From Mixta tenebrionis (GTDB taxonomy: Bacteria > Pseudomonadota > Gammaproteobacteria > Enterobacterales > Enterobacteriaceae): a stretch of 64,000 bases of DNA. The stretch is from positions 316,180 to 380,179 of the forward strand of contig NZ_VHQI01000001.1 of assembly GCF_006517625.1 (NCBI RefSeq), read 5' to 3'. The translations under genes and the position numbers were made by a program. Within the stretch, counting starts at the first letter, position 1, and each line of letters starts with the position of its first letter. Below, piece by piece: positions 1-8,781 of this stretch. The notes under the pieces are model-generated. The model saw nothing but the letters and a program-made list of their open reading frames with translations, was not told the origin of the DNA and searched no databases.

Positions 1-320
1 TCTTCATGGATATAGTCCGCCAGCGGCCCGCTTTTACCGGTAGGATGCAGGTTAATGGTGGGAATGCCCCGTTTCGGATAGAGCCCGCAGCGCAGGGTGC
101 CGCCGCAGTCGATCACCATCAGGCCGATCTCCTCCTCCGGCGGCTCGCCGTTTTTAAACACGTCCAGCGCGGGCCAGCCGGTCAGCTCGCACAGGCGTTC
201 AACAACCGAAGGGCAGATGCCCCCGGTGATATAGGCGATTTTTTTCCCTGGCGTTACGGCAATTTTTAACGGGCCGCCCCAGCCTTTACTGCCCCTGCTG
301 ATTAACAGATATTTTTCCAT
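1..320 (-). CDS. PTS glucitol/sorbitol-type EIIB (SrlE-like), N-terminal part only
   Basis: The reading frame runs off the left window edge, leaving about 106 residues. It matches the start of E. coli SrlE (glucitol EIIB/C) as I recall it, with the tracts [44 protein letters not shown] and [17 protein letters not shown]. Cys72 in DCGGTLRCG is the probable phosphorylated cysteine. In this family the protein phosphorylates an incoming polyol at the inner membrane together with EIIC and EIIA, which should lie further left. The start ATG follows AGAGGAAGCGAGAG. It lies 28 bp downstream of pdxA2 on the same strand, so the two are probably cotranscribed. Given the neighbours, sorbitol is an unlikely substrate; a four-carbon compound is more likely (inference). 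Confidence 0.85.
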   Translation of the reverse strand, partial: MEKYLLISRGSKGWGGPLKIAVTPGKKIAYITGGICPSVVERLCELTGWPALDVFKNGEPPEEEIGLMVIDCGGTLRCGLYPKRGIPTINLHPTGKSGPLADYIHE

Positions 321-348
321 CTCTCGCTTCCTCTTTGCAGCCAACGTC

Positions 349-1362
349 TCAGGCCTGGCCGTGCTTCATCTTCCAGTAGCGCGCGGCTACCAGCGTCGAT
401 TCCAGCATGCTGACCGTGCCCGCCTTGCCGGTGCCGGCAATATCAAACGCGGTGCCGTGATCCACTGAACTGCGCATAAACGGCAGGCCGAAGGTAATGG
501 TGACGGAGCGTTCAAAATCGAGCGTTTTACAGGCGATATGCCCCTGATCGTGATAAAGCGAGAGGATGGCGTCGTAGTTGCCCAGTTTGCCAAGGTGGAA
601 TACCGAATCCGCCGGCACCGGGCCGACGGCGTTGATGCCCATCTCCTGCGCGGCTTTGACCGCCGGAATCAGGTTATCCGCCTCTTCATGACCAAACAGA
701 CCGTTGTCGGAGCCATGCGGATTTAGCGCCGCTACCGCAATACGCGGCCGGGCAATATTCAGCGCGGTAAATTCATGGTGGATCTGCTGGATGCAGGCCA
801 GCACGCGCTCTTTACTGGCGTAATCGCAGGCCGCTTTCAGCGCCATATGGCGGCTGACAAAAAAGACGCGCAGGTTATGTACGTGGAACATGGTCAACCC
901 ATAATCGGAATGGGTTTCCACCTGATAGATTTCGGTATGCCCCGGCAGCTTGCAGCCTGCCAGCTTGATCGCCTCTTTATGTATCGGCGCGGTAGATACC
1001 ACGTCGATATCCCCTGCCAGCCCCAGCTCGATCGATTTCATAACGTAATCAAGCGACATCTTGCCCGCCAGCGGCTGCACTTTGCCCCAGACGATGCTGT
1101 CGCAGTCATACTGCTGCGGCTCCAGCACATCGATGGCGCCCCAGCTAAAGCGCGCCTGGCTGGGATGAGTAATGTTATGGATGGGAAAATGACAGCCCTG
1201 AATTTTCATTGCCCGCTCAATAATCGCTACGGAACCGATCACGAAAGGACGGCATTCCTGATAAACGCTTTTTTCCATCAGGGTGGCGACGACGATCTCC
1301 GGGCCGATGCCGGCCGGATCGCCCAGGGTCAGTGCGACTACAGGTTTTTTCTCATGCGCCAT
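349..1362 (-). CDS. pdxA2: 4-hydroxythreonine-4-phosphate dehydrogenase family protein, PdxA2-type
   Basis: 337 residues, the normal length for the PdxA family. The N-terminal motif [13 protein letters not shown] (12-24) and the metal-site motifs GHTE (141-144), NPHGSDNG (214-221) and YHDQGHI (270-276) are all present, so the enzyme should be active. Biosynthetic PdxA oxidises 4-phosphohydroxy-L-threonine in vitamin B6 synthesis; PdxA2 paralogs oxidise and decarboxylate 4-phospho-threonate or -erythronate to dihydroxyacetone phosphate. Location beside a PTS gene and an EryH-type isomerase, away from ksgA/surA, points to the catabolic paralog. The start at 1362 is chosen because GAGGGAGAAGAT precedes it and the protein homology begins there; an in-frame ATG 33 bp upstream lacks such a site. 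It faces the isomerase gene across a shared promoter region. Confidence 0.9.
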   Translation of the reverse strand: MAHEKKPVVALTLGDPAGIGPEIVVATLMEKSVYQECRPFVIGSVAIIERAMKIQGCHFPIHNITHPSQARFSWGAIDVLEPQQYDCDSIVWGKVQPLAGKMSLDYVMKSIELGLAGDIDVVSTAPIHKEAIKLAGCKLPGHTEIYQVETHSDYGLTMFHVHNLRVFFVSRHMALKAACDYASKERVLACIQQIHHEFTALNIARPRIAVAALNPHGSDNGLFGHEEADNLIPAVKAAQEMGINAVGPVPADSVFHLGKLGNYDAILSLYHDQGHIACKTLDFERSVTITFGLPFMRSSVDHGTAFDIAGTGKAGTVSMLESTLVAARYWKMKHGQA

Positions 1363-1602
1363 ATCTTCTCCCTCACAATAGTTAATTATGTTCATATGTT
1401 CACTTACTTAACATGTGATCAAAAACATATCCGATGAATACCCTGTTTATAGTGACTGATATCACATTTAAAATTTTCACAGCGCTTTCGTGTTAATTTT
1501 GTGATCTAACATATGTTCAATAATAAATAATATGTTCACAGCACAAAGGCGGTGATAAAAGCATTGCCTGACAGGCTGAATTTTTTGCAAAGGAGCAGAG
1601 CA
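1363..1602. promoter_or_regulatory. Divergent promoter region with four ATATGTTCA repeats
   Basis: This 240-bp AT-rich gap separates the pdxA2/EIIB transcript from the isomerase/regulator transcript. The 8-mer TATGTTCA occurs four times in the same orientation: 1387-1394, 1395-1402, 1512-1519 and 1531-1538; the last two are preceded by A, as is the first. Two copies sit just upstream of pdxA2 and two sit upstream of the isomerase gene, an arrangement expected of operators. The adjacent SorC-family regulator is the natural candidate to bind them (inference). A CRP-like site lies midway. Confidence 0.6.
1451..1466. promoter_or_regulatory. CRP-like binding site in the divergent promoter
   Basis: AGTGA-N6-TCACA differs from the CRP consensus TGTGA-N6-TCACA at one position and has AT-rich flanks. 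A central CRP site between two divergent sugar-use transcripts fits catabolite control. Assigned by eye only. Confidence 0.55.
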
Positions 1603-2397
1603 ATGAAAAAAGTGTGGGTAGGCACCAGCTGGAAGATGAATAAACCGCTATCGGAAGCGCAGGCCTGGTGCGAAGCGCTGGCGTACCTGCTGCCGCCGGT
1701 GCTGCATGAGGCAGTGCAGCCCTTTGTGATCCCGCCTTTTACCGCCATTCAGCCGGTTACCCGCTGGCTGGCGGAGCAGCAGCTGCCCTGCCTGACCGGC
1801 GGGCAAAATATGCATGAAGCGGAAAGCGGCGCCTGGACCGGCGAGATTTCCGCCAGCATGCTGCTGGAGGCAGGAGCCTCGCTGGTTGAGCTGGGCCATT
1901 CCGAACGGCGGGCCAGCTTTAATGAGAGCGACGGCGCCATCAACCGCAAAGTTCATACAGCCCTGCGGCACGGCCTGCGCCCGCTGATCTGTATCGGCGA
2001 CAGCGCCGAGGAAAAAGCCTGGGGAGTTTCGCCGGAAACGGTGATCCGCCAGGCGAAAATCGCGCTGCACGGCCTGACGGCGTCCGAGGCGCAGCGATGT
2101 CTCCTCGCCTGGGAACCGATCTGGGCTATCGGCGCGGGCGGCACGCCCGCCGCGCCTGAAGAGGCCGGCGCGATGCACCGTCTGCTGCGCATCGCGCTGC
2201 AGGAAAAATATGGCGCGCAGGCAGGCGCGCGCATCCCGCTGCTGTACGGCGGCAGCGTAAATTTGCAAAACGCGGCGCCTTTGCTGCAACAGGCTGATAT
2301 TGATGGCTTATTTATCGGGCGAGCGGCGTGGGACGCCGCCGGTTACTGCCGCATCGTACAGAGCGTAGTGCAGGATTTTATCCTGAAAGCGCTGTAG
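1603..2397 (+). CDS. EryH/LerI-type phosphoketose isomerase of the triose-phosphate isomerase family
   Basis: 264 residues with a full TIM-barrel signature: Lys11 in GTSWKMNK, His99 in ELGHSERR (96-103), catalytic Glu171 in WEPIWAIG (170-177), the phosphate loop YGGSVN (215-220) and GLFIGR near the C-terminus. Classical triose-phosphate isomerases have GNWK at the first site; here it is TSWK. That change, and the tracts IPPFTA, GQNMH and GAWTGEIS, recall Brucella EryH (TpiA2), an L-erythrulose-1-phosphate isomerase. It may act on a tetrulose phosphate, or pass DHAP made by PdxA2 to glycolysis; sequence alone cannot decide. The start at 1603 follows AAGGAGCAGAGCA; an upstream in-frame GTG at 1552 has no such site. 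The regulator gene follows 33 bp later. Confidence 0.85.
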   Translation: MKKVWVGTSWKMNKPLSEAQAWCEALAYLLPPVLHEAVQPFVIPPFTAIQPVTRWLAEQQLPCLTGGQNMHEAESGAWTGEISASMLLEAGASLVELGHSERRASFNESDGAINRKVHTALRHGLRPLICIGDSAEEKAWGVSPETVIRQAKIALHGLTASEAQRCLLAWEPIWAIGAGGTPAAPEEAGAMHRLLRIALQEKYGAQAGARIPLLYGGSVNLQNAAPLLQQADIDGLFIGRAAWDAAGYCRIVQSVVQDFILKAL

Positions 2398-2430
2398 TAT
2401 GGTGCCTGTTATCTCAGATGGAAAAAGAAT

Positions 2431-3396
2431 GTGATGAGTGAACAAGATGCAGATTATGAACTTCTTACCGAAATTGCCGTAGCCTATTATGAGCGCGAGC
2501 AGACGCAGGAAGAGATTGCCAGACGCTTCGGTATTTCACGCATCAAGGTCGGCAGGCTGCTGAAAAAGGCCCGCAGCGAAGGGATCGTGGAGATTAACGT
2601 AAAATATCATCCGGTATTCAGTTCGCAGATCGAGCAGCAGTTTATTTCTCATTTCGGCATCAAGCGCGCGCTAATCGCGCTGGATCATCATGATGAGGAT
2701 GAACAGCGTCAGCAGGTAGCGGCGCTGGTCAGCAGCTATCTCGCCAGCATTCTGAAAAATGATATGACCGTAACGGTAGGCCAGGGGCGCAACGTCGCCG
2801 CCGTCGCCAACCACGTCGGCATCTTCCCGGAACGCCGCTGCCGTTTTATCTGCGGCATCGGCGGCACCAAGCGCGATAATCAGCTGATAGACGCTGACCA
2901 TATCAGCCGTAATCTGGCGCGCAAGTTCAACGGCTTTAGCGAAACGCTTTACGCGCCCGCCTATGTGGAAAGCTCGGAGCTGCGCACCGCCTTTATGCAG
3001 AATCGCCTGATCAAAGCGACGCTGGAACAGGCGAGCAAGGCGGACGTGGCGCTGATTGGGCTGGGCGATATGAATGAGAACAGCTTTATGGTGCAGCTGG
3101 GCTGGTTTACGCCGCAGGAGATCATCACCGCTCGTCAGGAACAGGGCGTAGTGGGCGATCTGGCGGGCTACAGCTTTTTTAATATTCAGGGCAAGCCCGC
3201 CGATACCGTAATGAACGATCGCGTAATCGGCCTGAGCCTTGAGCAGCTGCGCGCCATCCCCTGCGTTATCGCCATCGCCGCGGAAAGCACCAAGGCCACC
3301 GCCATTCTCGGCGCGCTGCGCACCGGCGTCATTGACGTGCTGGCTACCAGCGCCTCCAATGCCCGCACGGTGATGAATATGCACAAGGCGCTGTAG
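2431..3396 (+). CDS. SorC/DeoR-family sugar-responsive transcriptional regulator
   Basis: 321 residues with a typical SorC layout: an N-terminal helix-turn-helix (about 24-50, reading QTQEEIARRFGISRIKVGRL) and a C-terminal phosphosugar-binding domain of the NagB/RpiA-like fold, seen in tracts such as TVTVGQGRNVAA and IGLGDMNE. Family members are usually encoded next to the sugar operon they control and respond to a phosphorylated intermediate. It is transcribed behind the isomerase gene and faces a promoter region with four copies of a 9-bp repeat, its probable operators. The start may be GTG 2431 or ATG 2434; GGAAAAAGA upstream allows either. Downstream cobB converges on it. Confidence 0.88.
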   Translation: MMSEQDADYELLTEIAVAYYEREQTQEEIARRFGISRIKVGRLLKKARSEGIVEINVKYHPVFSSQIEQQFISHFGIKRALIALDHHDEDEQRQQVAALVSSYLASILKNDMTVTVGQGRNVAAVANHVGIFPERRCRFICGIGGTKRDNQLIDADHISRNLARKFNGFSETLYAPAYVESSELRTAFMQNRLIKATLEQASKADVALIGLGDMNENSFMVQLGWFTPQEIITARQEQGVVGDLAGYSFFNIQGKPADTVMNDRVIGLSLEQLRAIPCVIAIAAESTKATAILGALRTGVIDVLATSASNARTVMNMHKAL

Positions 3397-3443
3397 TCCG
3401 GCCTGCGGCGGCGTTGCCGCTGCGCGCCGCCGCCGAATTTTCG

Positions 3444-4283
3444 CTACACCAGCCGGTAAAGTCCCTTCTGGAATTTTTCCACCCACGCCGGCACCACCGC
3501 GCTGGCGAGGCCATAATGTTTTTCGGCAAACTGGCTGCCGACCTGGCTTGGCTCCAGGTTCAGCTCCACGGTATGCACGCCCTGTAACTTCGCCTCATGC
3601 ACAAAGCCCGCCGCCGGATAAACGTGCCCGGAAGTGCCGATCGCCAGGAAATAGTCCGCTTCAGAAAGCGCCTGATAGATCTCATCCATCCCCAGCGGCA
3701 TCTCGCCGAACCAGACCACGTGCGGGCGCAGAGGCGCCGGGAACTGGCAGCAGTGGCAGCGATCGTCCGCGCTGAGATCGCCGGCCCACTCCAGCACCTG
3801 GCCGCTGACGCTGCAGCGCGCCTTAAGCAGCTCGCCATGCATATGCAGCACGCGCTGGCTGCCCGCGCGTTCGTGCAGGTTATCAATATTCTGCGTCACC
3901 AGCAGGAAGTTATCGCCCAGCACCGCCTCCAGCTCCGCCAGCGCCAGATGGGCGGCATTGGGCTGGATCTCCGGCTGCTGCAGCTGACGACGGCGCGCGT
4001 TGTAGAACGCCTGCACCAGCGCCGGATCGCGGGCGAAGCCTTCCGGCGTGGCGACATCCTCAATGCGGTGCTCTTCCCACAGTCCGTCACCGGCGCGAAA
4101 GGTGCGAATGCCCGATTCGGCGGAAATACCGGCGCCGGTCAGCACCACCACGCGCGGCTGCGGATGGGCCGCCAGCTCAGCGTTGCGATCGCGTTCAAAA
4201 ATACGCTGCCGGAAACGCTGATGCATTTTGTGCCGGGTTTTACGCAGGCGCGCAATGCGTAAACGGCGACGGGGTGTGCGCAT
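3444..4283 (-). CDS. cobB: NAD-dependent protein deacylase (sirtuin) CobB
   Basis: 279 residues, equal to the long E. coli isoform. Visible motifs are the NAD-binding [14 protein letters not shown] (about 50-63), [12 protein letters not shown], the catalytic-His motif HMHGELL, a CHCCQ tract of the small domain, and the deacylase-selectivity segment with Tyr and Arg in FYNARRRQL. The enzyme removes acetyl and succinyl groups from lysines, including that of acetyl-CoA synthetase. The first 40 residues are strongly basic, as in the long isoform; a shorter product could start at an internal Met. AAAGGAGAGTTT precedes the start. It follows nagK by 18 bp, as in E. coli, and converges on the SorC-type regulator gene. 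Confidence 0.96.
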   Translation of the reverse strand: MRTPRRRLRIARLRKTRHKMHQRFRQRIFERDRNAELAAHPQPRVVVLTGAGISAESGIRTFRAGDGLWEEHRIEDVATPEGFARDPALVQAFYNARRRQLQQPEIQPNAAHLALAELEAVLGDNFLLVTQNIDNLHERAGSQRVLHMHGELLKARCSVSGQVLEWAGDLSADDRCHCCQFPAPLRPHVVWFGEMPLGMDEIYQALSEADYFLAIGTSGHVYPAAGFVHEAKLQGVHTVELNLEPSQVGSQFAEKHYGLASAVVPAWVEKFQKGLYRLV

Positions 4284-4301
4284 AAACTCTCCTTTGATTA
4301 C

Positions 4302-5210
4302 TTACCTGAGATGCAGGAATGCCGCACCGCGCATTCCGCCCGCGTCCCCATGACGCGCACGCGCAAAGCGCGGCGGCTTCGCCGTCGGCAGCAGGTGGGG
4401 TTGCACCAGTTCCGCCAGGCCGTCACAGAGCGCCTCAAACCGGGATAATCCGCCGCCGATCACCACCAGATGCGGATCGATAAGGGTCAGCAGATTGCCC
4501 AGGCAAACCGCCAGCAGGGCGCGAAAGCGTGCAGTATGCGCCCGCGCCTGGGGATCGCCCTGCGCATAGCGTTCGGCGATCGCTTCCGCGCTGAGCCTCT
4601 GCTGATAAAAATGGTAAAACAGCCAGGCGAAACCGCCTCCGGAAAGCACCGTCTCCATACAGCCGCGCTTGCCGCAGCCGCAAGGCAGCAGGGGAACGCC
4701 CTCGCCCAGCACGCTTAACGCGTCCACCGGCAGGCGCATATGCCCCATTTCGCCGCTGACGCCGCTGCGACCGGATACCGGCCTGCCCTCAACCACCAGC
4801 CCGCCGCCGACGCCGGTGCCGAGAATCAGCCCCAGCACCAGCGGGTAGCGCTGAAACTCCTCGTCCCAGGCTTCGGAAAGGGTAAAACAGTTGGCGTCGT
4901 TATCGATGCGCACCTCGCGATCCAGCAGCACGCTCAAATCCTGAGCAAGCGCGCGTCCTCGCGCCGCCGGGACGTTAGCGGTGAACAACGCGCCATCTTC
5001 GGGATTAATCAGGCCCGGCACGCCGATGCCGACGCTGCCGCGCGTTGCGCTCAGCGCATCCGCCTCCGCCGTCAGGCTGACGAAAGCGTCCAGCAGCTGC
5101 GCATAATCATCGCGCGGCGTGGCGACGCGCTTGCTCCAGAGCAGCTGACGCCGCTGGTCATACACGCCGAGCGCAATTTTGCTGCCGCCCATATCGAAGC
5201 CGTAATACAT
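4302..5210 (-). CDS. nagK: N-acetyl-D-glucosamine kinase
   Basis: 302 residues of the ROK kinase family, close to the 303 of E. coli NagK. The phosphate-binding DMGGSK motif stands at 6-11, the ROK catalytic region is LDNDAN-like (RIDNDANCF), GTGVGGG follows, and the zinc-binding cluster CGCGKRGC lies mid-protein. It phosphorylates GlcNAc released during cell-wall recycling; nagZ elsewhere in the window feeds the same pathway. The start at ATG 5210 matches the family start MYYGFD; a GTG 15 bp upstream is possible but adds residues the family lacks. It lies 22 bp after lolE on the same strand and leads into cobB. Confidence 0.95.
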   Translation of the reverse strand: MYYGFDMGGSKIALGVYDQRRQLLWSKRVATPRDDYAQLLDAFVSLTAEADALSATRGSVGIGVPGLINPEDGALFTANVPAARGRALAQDLSVLLDREVRIDNDANCFTLSEAWDEEFQRYPLVLGLILGTGVGGGLVVEGRPVSGRSGVSGEMGHMRLPVDALSVLGEGVPLLPCGCGKRGCMETVLSGGGFAWLFYHFYQQRLSAEAIAERYAQGDPQARAHTARFRALLAVCLGNLLTLIDPHLVVIGGGLSRFEALCDGLAELVQPHLLPTAKPPRFARARHGDAGGMRGAAFLHLR

Positions 5211-5232
5211 CTTGTCACCCGTCACGTCAGAA

Positions 5233-6474
5233 TTACTGTCCGCTTAATACCCGCGCCGGATCGATACGGCTGGCGCGGCGCGCCGGATACCAGCTCGCCA
5301 GCAGGCTCAGCACGATCGCCGTCGCCAGTACCGAGAGCACATCCAGCCAGTGCAGCTCCGACGGCAGAAAATCGATAAAATAGATATCGCCGGAAAGAAA
5401 ATGGTGCCCGGTCAGATGTTCAATGCCCTTGATTAGCGGCGTCAGATTCAGCGCCGCCAGCACGCCCACCGCCACGCCGCTCAGGCTGCCGAGCAGTCCG
5501 GCGCGCAGGCCGTACCAGACGAAGATGGCGCGAATCAGGCCATCCTTCGCCCCCAGCGTACGCAGCACGGCAATATCGCTGCTTTTATCTTTTACCGCCA
5601 TCACCAGCGTGGAAACGATGTTAAAGCAGGCGACGCCGATCACCAGCACCATCGCCAGATACATAATGGCGCGGATCATCTGGATATCGCGATACATATA
5701 GCCGTAGCTGCCGATCCAGCTGCGCAGGTAGACGTAGGATTGCGTTACCTCGCCCGCGTCGCGCACCAGCTTAACGGCGTTAAAGGGATCGTTCATTTTC
5801 AGCGCGATGCCGCTAATGTTGTTCGCCTTATCCAGGTAGCGCTGCGCATCGGCCAGCGGCACCAGCGCCAGGCTGTGATCGAGCATGCCGCTCAGCTGCA
5901 AAATGCCGCTTACCTGCAGGCGAATGCGTTTCGGCTGCAGCAGCTTATTCTGCCCGTCGCTGTTGGGGATCATAATTGTCAGCCAGTCGCCCTGGCGAAG
6001 AGCGAGCGATTTCGCCACGCCGCTGCCGATAATAATCTGCTGTTTTCCGGCGCTAAAGCTGGACCAGGCGCCGTTCTGCACAAACTGCGGCAGCGCGCTC
6101 AGGCGCGTCTCCAGCGCCGGATCGACGCCTTTGACCTGAATCGCCTGCAGCTTCGCTCCGCTCTCCACCAGCCCGGTAAAGTTAATGTAGGGCGCGGCGG
6201 CGGCGATGCCCGGCACCTGTTCGATGCGCGGCAGCATCTGTTGCCAGCCGCTTAGCGCCCCTTCGACCGGCTCGATTTCGCCGTGCGGCACCACCGCCAG
6301 AATGCGGTTATTCAGCTCGCGCTCAAAGCCGTTCATCGCGCTCAGGCCGACAATCAACACCGCCACGCCCAGCGCGATGCCCAGCGTGGAGATCACCGAA
6401 ATCAGCGACACCATGCCGCCGCGCCGCCGTCCGCCGCTGAAACGCGTGGCTAACAGTAAAGAGAGTGAAGCCAT
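5233..6474 (-). CDS. lolE: Lipoprotein-releasing ABC transporter permease LolE
   Basis: 413 residues (E. coli: 414). It has the MacB/LolE topology: one N-terminal membrane helix (about 22-45), a large periplasmic domain (about 50-265), then three C-terminal helices. Conserved tracts include [55 protein letters not shown] and the C-terminal [19 protein letters not shown]. With LolC and LolD it extracts mature lipoproteins from the inner membrane and hands them to LolA. Its start overlaps the lolD stop by one base (TGATG), indicating coupled translation. Confidence 0.97.
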   Translation of the reverse strand: MASLSLLLATRFSGGRRRGGMVSLISVISTLGIALGVAVLIVGLSAMNGFERELNNRILAVVPHGEIEPVEGALSGWQQMLPRIEQVPGIAAAAPYINFTGLVESGAKLQAIQVKGVDPALETRLSALPQFVQNGAWSSFSAGKQQIIIGSGVAKSLALRQGDWLTIMIPNSDGQNKLLQPKRIRLQVSGILQLSGMLDHSLALVPLADAQRYLDKANNISGIALKMNDPFNAVKLVRDAGEVTQSYVYLRSWIGSYGYMYRDIQMIRAIMYLAMVLVIGVACFNIVSTLVMAVKDKSSDIAVLRTLGAKDGLIRAIFVWYGLRAGLLGSLSGVAVGVLAALNLTPLIKGIEHLTGHHFLSGDIYFIDFLPSELHWLDVLSVLATAIVLSLLASWYPARRASRIDPARVLSGQ

Positions 6475-7178
6475 TACAGCGCTCCCGTCAGCGTTACCTG
6501 TTCGCTGAGCTGGCCGTCGCGCATTTCGCGCTGCGCCGGCAACCGCCTCGCCAGATGCAAATCGTGGGTGACCACCAGAAACGCGGTGCCCTGACGCACG
6601 TTCAGCTCGCCCAGCAGATCGAAGATGGCGTCGGCGTTGCGCGCGTCAAGGTTGCCGGTCGGCTCATCGGCCATGACCAGCCGTGGGTTATTGACCAGCG
6701 CGCGCGCAATCGCCACGCGCTGCCGCTCGCCGCCGGAAAGCTCGGCGGGACGATGAGCGGCGCGTTTATCAAGACCAACCGCGCTCAGCATCTCCAGCGC
6801 TTTTTCCTGCGCCTCCTGCCGGCTTTTTTTGCCGATCAGGAGCGGCATCGCCACGTTTTCCAGCGCGGTAAAATCGGGCAGCAGGTGGTGGAACTGATAG
6901 ATAAAGCCCAGCTCGCGGTTGCGCAGCTCCGCTTTCTGCGCCGAATTCATGGCGCCGAGCGCGCGCCCGTTGAACAGCACATCGCCGGAGGTCGGCGCGT
7001 CCAGACCGCCCAGCAGATGCAGCAGGGTACTTTTACCGGAGCCGGAGCTGCCGACGATCGCCATCATTTCGCCGGGCCGCATGGTGAAGCTAACGTCGCG
7101 CAATACTTCTGTCTGCACGCTCCCTTCCTGATAGCGTTTGCACAGTTTGTGACACTGTAACAGAATAGATTCACTCAT
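6474..7178 (-). CDS. lolD: Lipoprotein-releasing ABC transporter ATP-binding protein LolD
   Basis: 234 residues. Walker A is [11 protein letters not shown] (about 43-53), the ABC signature is [15 protein letters not shown], Walker B is [12 protein letters not shown], and a switch His sits in VVTHDLHLA. It powers lipoprotein release by the LolCE membrane pair. The start codon lies inside the end of lolC (8-bp overlap) and the stop overlaps lolE by one base, so the three genes form a tightly coupled operon as in E. coli. Confidence 0.97.
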   Translation of the reverse strand: MSESILLQCHKLCKRYQEGSVQTEVLRDVSFTMRPGEMMAIVGSSGSGKSTLLHLLGGLDAPTSGDVLFNGRALGAMNSAQKAELRNRELGFIYQFHHLLPDFTALENVAMPLLIGKKSRQEAQEKALEMLSAVGLDKRAAHRPAELSGGERQRVAIARALVNNPRLVMADEPTGNLDARNADAIFDLLGELNVRQGTAFLVVTHDLHLARRLPAQREMRDGQLSEQVTLTGAL

Positions 7179-8370
7179 AGCGTAAAGCCTCAGCGGGTTG
7201 TACGGCGGCGGCGCGCCACGATGGATAGAGCGTTGACAACAGCGCCAGCGCCATGGCGATCAGCGCGATGGCGCTCACCTGCCAGTAGGAGATGGCTACC
7301 GGCAGCGCGGCGCCGTTAAGAAATATGCCGATAACCGGCATCAGGTTATTCAGCTGGCTGGCCAGCAGCACGCCGAGCAGCGCGCCGAGCAGCGCGCCGA
7401 TAATCCCGGCGCTGGCGCCCTGCACCATAAACACCAGCATGATCTGACGCGGCGTCAGCCCCTGGGTTTGCAGGATCGCCACTTCGCCCTGCTTCTCCAT
7501 AATCAGCAGGCCGAGCGAAGTGATAATGTTAAACGCCGCTACGGCGATAATCAGGCTCAGCAGCAGCCCCATCATATTTTTTTCCATCCGCACCGCCTGG
7601 AAAAGATCGCCCTTGCGGTCGCGCCAGTCTTTCCACACCAGCCCCGGCGGCAGCGGCTGCTGGCTGACGCTGTCCACCTGTAGCGGCTTATCCAGCCACA
7701 GGCGCCAGCCGGTGATATTACCTGCCGGATAGCGCATCAGGCGCGAGGCGTCCTGCTGATTTACCAGCATCTGATAGCCGTCCACCTCGCTGTTGGCGGC
7801 AAAGGTGCCGATAACGTTAAACAGCCGCTGGCTGGGCAGCCGCCCCATCGGCGTAAACTGGCTGGCGGAAGGCACCATCAGGCGCAGCCGATCGCCGCGC
7901 TTGACGCCAAGCTGGGCGGCCAGCTGTTCGCCGAGAATAACGTTGTACTGGCCGGGCTGCAGCGCCTGCTGCCGGACATTGACCAGCCAGGGCGACAGCG
8001 GATCGGCTTCGTTCGGCTCTACGCCAAGCATCACGCCCACCGCCACGCCGTTGGCGCTTTGCAGCACCACATCGCCGGTGGTCAGCGGCGTAATGCGCTT
8101 CACGCCCTGCAGCTGAAGAGCGCTGGCGGGCTGCCGCTGGGGATTGAGCGAGCCATGCTCGCCGGTAATCAGCGCCTGCGGCATCAGGCCGAGAATATTG
8201 CCCTCCAGCTCACGCTCGAAGCCGTTCATCACTGACAGAACGGTGACCAGCGCCAGCACGCCAAGGGTGATGCCGATAGTGGAAAGCCAGGAGACAAACC
8301 GGCCAAAGCGGTCTGCGGCACGTCCGCGCATATAGCGCAGGCCAATAAATAACGCGACAGGTTGATACAT
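7171..8370 (-). CDS. lolC: Lipoprotein-releasing ABC transporter permease LolC
   Basis: 399 residues, the same length as E. coli LolC, starting [17 protein letters not shown]. One N-terminal transmembrane helix (about 25-47), a large periplasmic domain containing the LolA-binding hook region ([19 protein letters not shown]), and three C-terminal helices are visible. It recruits LolA in the periplasm. The start at 8370 is chosen from the family N-terminus; an in-frame upstream start would add ten unmatched residues. lolC is the first gene of lolCDE-nagK-cobB and is divergent from mfd. Confidence 0.97.
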   Translation of the reverse strand: MYQPVALFIGLRYMRGRAADRFGRFVSWLSTIGITLGVLALVTVLSVMNGFERELEGNILGLMPQALITGEHGSLNPQRQPASALQLQGVKRITPLTTGDVVLQSANGVAVGVMLGVEPNEADPLSPWLVNVRQQALQPGQYNVILGEQLAAQLGVKRGDRLRLMVPSASQFTPMGRLPSQRLFNVIGTFAANSEVDGYQMLVNQQDASRLMRYPAGNITGWRLWLDKPLQVDSVSQQPLPPGLVWKDWRDRKGDLFQAVRMEKNMMGLLLSLIIAVAAFNIITSLGLLIMEKQGEVAILQTQGLTPRQIMLVFMVQGASAGIIGALLGALLGVLLASQLNNLMPVIGIFLNGAALPVAISYWQVSAIALIAMALALLSTLYPSWRAAAVQPAEALRYE

Positions 8371-8781
8371 GAGATCCGTCTTATGCGTGGCAAAAAGCAA
8401 AGTAGTCAGGATGATAAAGGAGCCGCCTGCTTTATGGAACCTTTACCCGCCAGGGTTAACGCGAAAGATGCGTCAGAATTTTTCAGTCGCCGTCCGCTGC
8501 CGAAAAATAGCGCAGGGGCCGCCGCGCTCCTCGCTCCTGCGCCAAACTGCACTATACTTGCCCTTGATATTTAAAGGGTTAAGGATAAACCAGCCGCATA
8601 ACCGGCGCCGGAGCCGCTTATGAGTAAGTATGCAAAAGGCGCAATTGTCAAACAGCGGTGCGGCGAAAGTCGCGGCGCACGATCGCGGCGGGACAAAAAG
8701 CCGGCCTCAGCAGATGATCCGTAGCGCGTTCTGTGGAATGATTACGCCCCTGAAATAAACAGAGAGAACGTCGAAAAGACT
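8371..8781. other. Intergenic region between lolC and mfd (divergent)
   Basis: 411 bp without a credible gene. Short frames here lack ribosome sites and recognisable products. The interval must hold the promoters of both lolC and mfd; no operator could be assigned with confidence. Confidence 0.7.
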
